Source: Sutterella sp. UBA1442
GTDB taxonomy: Bacteria > Pseudomonadota > Gammaproteobacteria > Burkholderiales > Burkholderiaceae_F
DNA: 7,083 bases
Reading direction: 5' to 3'
Assembly: GCA_002329575.1 (NCBI GenBank)
Contig: DCTK01000041.1
Coordinates: 6,586 to 13,668, forward strand
Positions within the stretch are counted from its first letter, which is position 1. Every line of letters begins with the position of its first letter. Shown here piece after piece: positions 1 through 4,276 of the stretch. The translations under genes were made by a program, and so were the position numbers. The notes below the pieces were generated by a model, which saw only the letters and a program-made list of their open reading frames with translations, had not been told where the DNA came from and did no database searches.

Positions 1-895
1 AAAAGGCTTTCGAGTCCAAAATGGCTGTTGAGCCGCTGGCAAGCAAGAATTTTTGCTGGTTTTCGCTCTCTAACAACGCTTTTTCAATGTCATTGAAGAT
101 GCCTCGACGAATTTCATCGGGGGTTGCCGATGGCGCAATAAGGCCAAACCAGGTTGAGATATCACAATCGATACCTAGCGAAGAAAGACTGGGAGCCGGA
201 ACACTGTTGTCAGGGTCGCTAACGGTTTGGGCTAAAGCGACAAGTCGGCCATCAGAGACCGCGGCTTTGGCACTGGCCCAATTGTCAAACATGAGATCGG
301 TTTCTCCGGCCAAAACAGATAGTTGTGCAGCCGCTGCTCCGGCAAACGCAATGTGCTCTGTACGGTAGCCTTGGTTGGATAAGACTTCACCGATGATGTG
401 ACCTGCAGATCCGTTGCCGCCCGAAGCGGCATTGAGTTTGCCCGGATTTTGGCGGATGTAGTCAAGGAGCTCTTGGAGAGTCTTAACGCCCAACTTCTGC
501 ATGGTTTGTGGCGTCATCACTAATACATTCGGCACATCGCTTAATAGACAAACGCCTGCAAAATCATTCGGTTGATAGGGGAGATTGTCCCGAATCCAAG
601 GGTTAACAGCTAAAGTGGCCACTGCACCCATCGCTAAAGTTTGACCATCGGGTTCGGATTCTTTTAGTGCCAATAGACCTCTGGCACCGGCCGCTCCGGG
701 TCGATTTTCTACGATGACTTTGCCCCGCAGAGGTTGAAGCATTTCGGCTACAACGCGAGCCGTTGCGTCCAAGGGACCGCCAGCCGGATAGGGCACAATA
801 ATGCGCAAGCTTTTATTTGTGCGTGCAGAAGATACCGCGGGACTTAAAAGTCCCCAAGCAGCTAAAGACAATAAAAGATTGCGACGGTTGATCAT
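1..895 (-). CDS. Bug-family (TctC-like) periplasmic tripartite tricarboxylate transporter substrate-binding protein, 3' partial
   Basis: 298 codons are visible and the C-terminus lies beyond position 1; family members are usually about 320-330 residues, so some 25-30 residues are missing. The start is the ATG read from 895 down, with a weak GAGAAA Shine-Dalgarno seven bases upstream. Residues 1-24 form an export signal: a twin-arginine-like NRRNLLL start (R4, R5), a hydrophobic core and a likely cleavage after A24. Family hallmarks follow: VPYPAGGPLDATAR at 34-47 (the Bug substrate-loop signature with conserved D43), VENRPGAAG at 62-70, and EPDGQTLAMG at 81-90. Bug proteins bind small molecules, often carboxylates, in the periplasm and present them to a TctA/TctB permease or act as extracytoplasmic sensors. 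No tctA/tctB is visible; orphan Bug genes are common in Burkholderiales. The ligand cannot be read from sequence. The gene is divergent from the methyltransferase gene and has its own candidate promoter. Family assignment is firm; substrate is unknown. Confidence 0.93.
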   Translation of the reverse strand, partial: MINRRNLLLSLAAWGLLSPAVSSARTNKSLRIIVPYPAGGPLDATARVVAEMLQPLRGKVIVENRPGAAGARGLLALKESEPDGQTLAMGAVATLAVNPWIRDNLPYQPNDFAGVCLLSDVPNVLVMTPQTMQKLGVKTLQELLDYIRQNPGKLNAASGGNGSAGHIIGEVLSNQGYRTEHIAFAGAAAAQLSVLAGETDLMFDNWASAKAAVSDGRLVALAQTVSDPDNSVPAPSLSSLGIDCDISTWFGLIAPSATPDEIRRGIFNDIEKALLESENQQKFLLASGSTAILDSKAF

Positions 896-919
896 GGCGA
901 TTTCTCAAAAATTTCTCGT

Positions 920-949
920 ATTGTAACGACCGTAAATCCCTTGGGTGAA
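920..949 (-). promoter_or_regulatory. Candidate sigma70 promoter for the Bug-family gene
   Basis: On the minus strand a TACAAT -10 hexamer (920-925, 5/6 to consensus) sits 18 bp downstream of a TTCACC -35-like hexamer (944-949, 4/6). Transcription would start near 913, giving a short leader of about 17 nt before the ATG at 895. This is pattern matching by eye in an AT-rich gap; the -10 is convincing, the -35 less so. Confidence 0.4.
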
Positions 950-956
950 ACTAACG

Positions 957-985
957 TTGACAGGGGACGATTAAAAGTTTAATTT
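957..985 (+). promoter_or_regulatory. Candidate sigma70 promoter for the methyltransferase-rnhA-dnaQ cluster
   Basis: A perfect TTGACA -35 hexamer (957-962) is followed after 17 bp by TAATTT (980-985, only 3/6 to TATAAT) inside an AT-rich stretch. Transcription would begin near 992, about 24 nt ahead of the ATG at 1016. It lies back to back with the minus-strand candidate, as expected for a divergent intergenic region. The perfect -35 supports it; the poor -10 limits confidence. Confidence 0.35.
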
Positions 986-1015
986 TAAAGCAATCAAGTT
1001 AAGGCTTAGGGAGCC

Positions 1016-1741
1016 ATGGATTCTCTTACCCTCGTTGACTTTTTTGCTACTGCCGCAGGTGCCCAGTTGCGTCGTTGGGAGGCAACACAAGCTGATGCAT
1101 TGTTATCTCTTGAAACCGGAGAGACAGCTTTGCAACTCGGTGTGCCTTATGGTCAGGTGTTGCGAAGTGCAAGCCACGAAATCAAAATCTATGGTGCTCA
1201 CGCGGATGAAAATAGCGAAAGTCTTAAACCGGCACTTAAACTTTGCTTTGATCAACTCCCTTTTAGAGAAGCCACTTTTGATTTAGTGGTGTGTGTTCAT
1301 GCGCATGAACGCACCGGTGAGAAATTTTTCGAAGAAGCGTTTCGAGTTTTGGCCCCTGAAGGCAGGCTTGTTATTTTCGGGATTAATCCTTGGGGCCCAT
1401 GGTGGTTGCGCAGAAAGGAAAAACTCATTGATAAAGAAGAAATATTTGTGCCGTTGAGTGTCTCTAAGATTAAAACCCTGTGTTCGAAATACGGCACGAT
1501 TGATCGAGGACGTTTCGGTGTCTATAGCCCGTCTTTAAATGATAATCCCTGTGCCTTGGCGCGCTGGGGATGGTGCGAGAAGGCTGGAGACAGATGGTGG
1601 CCGGCTTTGGCAAATGCCTTTATGTTAAGTGCCGTGAAGCGCAATGCATCTCCTAAGGCCGTAGGAAAGATTATCGACAAAGAAGCACTTTTAGGCTCTT
1701 GGCATGGTGCTCCCGTGACCTCTCACATGTCGGGAAAATGA
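1016..1741 (+). CDS. YafS-like class I SAM-dependent methyltransferase (degenerate motif I)
   Basis: A 241-residue, probably cytoplasmic protein. The core is recognisable: LPFREATFDLVVCVHAHE (81-98) is the methyltransferase motif around the catalytic-face strand, EEAFRVLAPEGRLVIFGINP (106-125) is the post-motif helix and strand, and GDRWWPALANAFMLSAVKR (191-209) is the C-terminal strand pair typical of this family. It resembles E. coli YafS, encoded beside rnhA. The usual glycine-rich SAM loop (GxGxG) is replaced by ETALQLGVPYGQ (36-47), with only G42 and G46, so SAM binding and activity are uncertain. The substrate is unknown. The start is constrained: an in-frame TAG lies at 1007-1009, so ATG 1016 is the first possible codon. 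The ribosome site is odd: AGGGAG (1008-1013) is only two bases from the ATG, and AAGG (1001-1004) is eleven bases away. It is followed after 90 bp by rnhA on the same strand. Fold assignment is good; function is not known. Confidence 0.85.
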   Translation: MDSLTLVDFFATAAGAQLRRWEATQADALLSLETGETALQLGVPYGQVLRSASHEIKIYGAHADENSESLKPALKLCFDQLPFREATFDLVVCVHAHERTGEKFFEEAFRVLAPEGRLVIFGINPWGPWWLRRKEKLIDKEEIFVPLSVSKIKTLCSKYGTIDRGRFGVYSPSLNDNPCALARWGWCEKAGDRWWPALANAFMLSAVKRNASPKAVGKIIDKEALLGSWHGAPVTSHMSGK

Positions 1742-1767
1742 TCTAAAAATCAGAGCATCACAGACGC

Positions 1768-1797
1768 TTGCCACAGCTTTTAGAAAATCCTTAAGAT
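1768..1797 (+). promoter_or_regulatory. Candidate internal promoter ahead of rnhA
   Basis: TTGCCA (1768-1773, 5/6 to the -35 consensus) lies 18 bp upstream of TAAGAT (1792-1797, 4/6 to the -10 consensus). This would start transcription near 1804 with a leader of roughly 28 nt before the rnhA ATG. The -10 overlaps a small perfect inverted repeat, CTTAA-GA-TTAAG (1790-1801). The 90-bp gap after the methyltransferase gene, with no terminator seen in it, suits an internal promoter that lets rnhA-dnaQ be expressed on top of read-through. Weak evidence, by eye only. Confidence 0.35.
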
Positions 1798-1831
1798 TAA
1801 GACTTTGATTTAATCCATTTCTATTGATCTC

Positions 1832-2272
1832 ATGAGTGAAGAACGACTTCTAAAAATTTGGACTGACGGTGCATGCAAAGGTAATCCCGGGCCCGGAGGT
1901 TGGGGCGTGTTTATGCGCTGGGGCGACAGGACTAACGAGATGTGCGGTGGAGAGACCTCTACCACCAATAACCGCATGGAACTGATGGCTGTGATTGAGG
2001 CACTTCGTGCGATCAAGCGTCCCGTGCCCATGACCATCTTTTTAGACAGCCAATATGTACGAAACGGTATTGAGAAGTGGTTGGACGGCTGGAAGAAAAA
2101 AGGCTGGAAGACCGCATCGGGCTCTGCCGTGAAAAATGTGGATCTTTGGCAGGCCTTGGATGACTTAATTCAAAAGCATGATATTGAGTGGGAATGGGTC
2201 AAAGGCCACGCCGGTATTGAAGGCAATGAAAAAGCCGATGAGTTGGCCAATCGTGGCGTTCCGCAGTCTTAA
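1832..2272 (+). CDS. rnhA: Ribonuclease HI
   Basis: A 146-residue RNase HI that cleaves the RNA strand of RNA:DNA hybrids in the cytoplasm, removing R-loops and helping primer clearance. The full catalytic set is visible: D12 in WTDGACKGNPGPGGWG, E50 in TTNNRMELMA, D72 in FLDSQYVRNGI and D136 in NEKADELA, with the supporting H126 in KGHAG. The basic protrusion/handle that grips the hybrid is present as WLDGWKKKGWKTA (83-95). Length is close to E. coli RnhA (155), with a shorter tail after the last catalytic helix. The ATG at 1832 is right because only four or so residues precede the first beta strand, and the family start aligns there. There is no purine-rich Shine-Dalgarno ahead of it (the bases just upstream are CTATTGATCTC), unlike dnaQ next door. 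The stop is 11 nt before the dnaQ start, on the same strand, so the two are very probably co-transcribed. Confidence 0.98.
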   Translation: MSEERLLKIWTDGACKGNPGPGGWGVFMRWGDRTNEMCGGETSTTNNRMELMAVIEALRAIKRPVPMTIFLDSQYVRNGIEKWLDGWKKKGWKTASGSAVKNVDLWQALDDLIQKHDIEWEWVKGHAGIEGNEKADELANRGVPQS

Positions 2273-2283
2273 AGGAGAAGGAC

Positions 2284-2982
2284 ATGGCTCAAGCTAAACG
2301 CCAAGTCGCATTAGATACCGAAACGACCGGTATGGATTGCAAAAACGGCCACCGTTTGATTTCCATCGGTTGCGTTGAAATTGTTAATCGATCCATTACA
2401 AAGCGCGAGTTTTCCGCTCTCTTAAATCCCGAGCGTGAAGTCGATGAAGAGGCGGCACTTAAACACGGCTACACCTGGCAAAGTCTTCAAGGACAACCTT
2501 ACTTTGTCGATGTGGTCGATGATTTTCTCGCGTTCATCAAGTCTTCCGAGCTTCTGATTCATAACGCAGACTTCGACGTCGGCTTTTTGGATATGGAGCT
2601 TGAGAAGGTCGGTAAAGGGCCTCTATCTCAATATTGTGACGGCATTGTGGATACTTTGGCGCTAGCGCGTGCTTTACGCCCCGGGCAAAGAAGTAATTTG
2701 GATGCGTTGTGTTCAGCCTATGGGGTCGACAATACCGATCGTACGTTGCACGGCGCTTTAATTGACGCACAACTTTTGGCTCAAGTGTACTTGGCCATGA
2801 CGCGCGGTCAGGAAACGCTCGATATCACAACTGTTGATACTACAAGTCTTCCGCCGATGCCCGATGTCTCAAGACTTCGAGTGCTAAGAGCATCGGAAGC
2901 CTCCGTGGAAGCCCATCGCCAAATGCTTGCCCAAATCGATAAAAAGAGTAAGGGTGCTACCGTTTGGAAGGAAAACGAGTAA
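2284..2982 (+). CDS. dnaQ: DNA polymerase III epsilon subunit (3'-5' proofreading exonuclease)
   Basis: A 232-residue DnaQ (E. coli 243). It is the editing exonuclease of the replicative polymerase core, bound to the alpha (DnaE) and theta-type partners where present. The DEDDh catalytic residues are all visible: D11 and E13 in ALDTETTG (Exo I), D98 in HNADFDVGFL (Exo II), and H156 and D161 in TLHGALIDAQLLAQVYLAMT (Exo III). After the exonuclease domain comes a polar linker (about 175-195) rich in T, D and P, then a C-terminal segment beginning RLRVLRASEASVEAH and ending in KGATVW. This corresponds to the E. coli tail that binds DnaE, so this is a true holoenzyme subunit rather than a stand-alone DnaQ-like exonuclease. 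A strong AAAGGAG (2271-2277) overlaps the rnhA stop and sits six bases from the ATG. In E. coli rnhA and dnaQ are divergent; here they are co-directional. A probable terminator starts at its stop codon. Confidence 0.97.
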   Translation: MAQAKRQVALDTETTGMDCKNGHRLISIGCVEIVNRSITKREFSALLNPEREVDEEAALKHGYTWQSLQGQPYFVDVVDDFLAFIKSSELLIHNADFDVGFLDMELEKVGKGPLSQYCDGIVDTLALARALRPGQRSNLDALCSAYGVDNTDRTLHGALIDAQLLAQVYLAMTRGQETLDITTVDTTSLPPMPDVSRLRVLRASEASVEAHRQMLAQIDKKSKGATVWKENE

Positions 2983-3017
2983 ACGTGTCTGATTGTCAAA
3001 GAGACGTTATCGTTTTT
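2982..3017 (+). terminator. Probable weak intrinsic terminator after dnaQ
   Basis: The arms AACGTGTCT (2982-2990) and AGAGACGTT (3000-3008) pair at eight of nine positions (G2987 faces G3003) around a 9-nt loop. A run of five T follows at 3013-3017 after four intervening bases. The left arm begins with the last base of the dnaQ stop codon. The stem is modest in GC and has an internal mismatch, so termination may be partial, but its position between two functionally unrelated units fits. Confidence 0.5.
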
Positions 3018-3035
3018 CCGTAATTATGTGATATT
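3007..3035 (+). promoter_or_regulatory. Weak candidate promoter for the efflux operon
   Basis: An extended -10 motif, TGTGATATT (3027-3035; TGn followed by GATATT, 4/6), lies 17 bp from a poor -35-like TTATCG (3007-3012, 3/6) that overlaps the dnaQ terminator. If used, transcription would start near 3042, leaving about 89 nt of leader that includes the dyad at 3063-3096. No better -35/-10 pair was seen in this gap. Confidence 0.22.
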
Positions 3036-3062
3036 CGTTAAGAATCGTTTCCAATTAGCAGA

Positions 3063-3096
3063 ATTACCGAAGTGAGAGTGTATCTCGTTCTGTAAT
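3063..3096. promoter_or_regulatory. Imperfect 34-bp dyad upstream of the efflux operon: candidate operator or leader hairpin
   Basis: The outer arms ATTACCGAA (3063-3071) and TTCTGTAAT (3088-3096) match at eight of nine positions (C3068 faces T3091). Nested inside are perfect arms GAGA (3074-3077) and TCTC (3083-3086) around GTGTA, offset by one base. In total 12 of 13 positions pair over 34 bp. No T-run follows, so it is not an intrinsic terminator. Placement 35-68 bp before the adaptor start fits either a repressor operator, as TetR-type regulators use for RND pumps, or a hairpin in the mRNA leader. No regulator gene is visible nearby. Confidence 0.4.
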
Positions 3097-3130
3097 ATTG
3101 GTGCATCTAGCAAAAATCTGGAAGCGAGAG

Positions 3131-4264
3131 ATGAAGAAAAGTCTTTTCGGTGCGTTGGTGCTTGTCTCAGCGCTTGCCGTTATGAGCGGCTGTTCTGACA
3201 AAAATGCGACAACGCAGGGCAAGCCTGTAGAGGTGGCAACAATGGCCGTTACACCAGTGACGGCTATTCGTTGGGTGGATACCTTCGGTCAGACTGAAGG
3301 CGCAGAGGAGGTTGAAGTAAGAGCCCAAGTGGGTGGCGTCTTACGCGCACTGAATTTCAAAGAAGGCGAAACGGTCAAAGCCGGTCAAACGCTTTTTGAA
3401 ATTGAAAAAGATCCCTACGAAGCCTCGTTGCGTCAAGCTAAAGCTCAAACTCGTCAAGCCCAAGCAGAACTCGTCAAAGCCCAACGGGACTATCGAAGAG
3501 CTTCCGAACTTATCAAGGTCAATGCTGTCAGTCGTCAAGAATATGACGATGCCAAAACCTCACTTTCTGTGGCACAAAGCGCTTTAGCGTTGGCTCAAGC
3601 TCAAGAAAAAAATGCCGCCATTGATCTTGAGCATGCAATGGTTCCGGCGCCGGTCTCAGGTATTGCCGGCAAAAGTGAAGTCAATGTGGGGTCTCTCGTC
3701 ACAGCAGGAACCACACTTTTAACTACCATCACGCAACCGCAATCGCTTCGAGTCACATTTGCAATTAGCGACAGTGAATTGTCGAATGCCAAACTGACAA
3801 AAGACAATCTCGTTCGCGTTTTTTATCCCAATTCCAAAGAATTTATTCCGGCTCGCTTGGACTACATTGCCGGTCAAGTCGACGCGGATCGGGGAACGCT
3901 ACGACTAAGAGCAATATTGCCGGAAACCGATCGCCTGTGGCCGGGACAATATGTCTCAGTGCGCATCATGATGGGAGAGCACAAAAACGCGTTCTTGGTT
4001 CCTCAGGGGATTGTGAAGCAAAAAGCTGACGGAACTTACGCCGTTTATGTTTATGACAATGGTGTCGCCCGTGAACGCAGTGTTTTGTTAGGCAACTGGG
4101 AAGGCAAAGACTGGGTAGTAACTTCAGGGCTTAAAGCCGGTGATGAGGTAATTATTAATCAAATCATGAGGTTAAGAGACGGTATTCAAGTAACGAAAGC
4201 TGAGCCTCAAAAGGTTGAAACTGCCTCAGCGACAAACGCTCAAACTGAGGCTCCTGCCAAGTAA
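3131..4264 (+). CDS. RND efflux periplasmic adaptor (membrane fusion protein, AcrA/MexE-like lipoprotein)
   Basis: 377 residues from ATG 3131. This start is chosen over an upstream in-frame TTG (3098) because it gives a clean lipoprotein signal peptide: MKK, a hydrophobic core, and a lipobox ending VMSGC with C21 as the lipidated residue. GGAAG (3120-3124) lies six bases upstream. Domains: first half of the beta-barrel and lipoyl motif VEVRAQVGGVLRALNFKEG (61-79) with KAGQTLFEI; an alpha-helical coiled-coil hairpin (about 96-165) rich in Q, A and K; the returning lipoyl half VPAPVSGIAGKSEVNVGSLV (171-190); then barrel and membrane-proximal domains. The hairpin tip has R123, L127 and S134, matching the R-xxx-L-xxxxxx-S pattern that contacts TolC-type channels (the second leucine of AcrA is A124). 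The protein bridges pump and outer-membrane channel in the periplasm. The C-terminal tail is low-complexity E/T/A/K, probably disordered. The pump gene follows after 12 nt. Family certain; drug range not readable. Confidence 0.95.
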   Translation: MKKSLFGALVLVSALAVMSGCSDKNATTQGKPVEVATMAVTPVTAIRWVDTFGQTEGAEEVEVRAQVGGVLRALNFKEGETVKAGQTLFEIEKDPYEASLRQAKAQTRQAQAELVKAQRDYRRASELIKVNAVSRQEYDDAKTSLSVAQSALALAQAQEKNAAIDLEHAMVPAPVSGIAGKSEVNVGSLVTAGTTLLTTITQPQSLRVTFAISDSELSNAKLTKDNLVRVFYPNSKEFIPARLDYIAGQVDADRGTLRLRAILPETDRLWPGQYVSVRIMMGEHKNAFLVPQGIVKQKADGTYAVYVYDNGVARERSVLLGNWEGKDWVVTSGLKAGDEVIINQIMRLRDGIQVTKAEPQKVETASATNAQTEAPAK

Positions 4265-4276
4265 CGGGTAAGTATC

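Noticed and set aside
21..368. 115-codon plus-strand reading frame
   Set aside because: It lies fully antisense to the Bug-family coding sequence, whose motifs are clear; the plus-strand product resembles no family I know.
1742..1767. Possible terminator after the methyltransferase gene
   Set aside because: No stable stem followed by a T-run was found there, so read-through into rnhA is likely.
1790..1801. Short perfect palindrome CTTAAGATTAAG before rnhA
   Set aside because: It is only five paired bases per arm in AT-rich DNA and could arise by chance; noted under the promoter candidate but not called an operator.
3440..3490. Short direct repeats of the type CTCGTCAAGCCCAA in the adaptor gene
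   Set aside because: They encode the repeating Q-A-K heptads of the coiled-coil hairpin and are explained by protein structure, not by a DNA repeat element.
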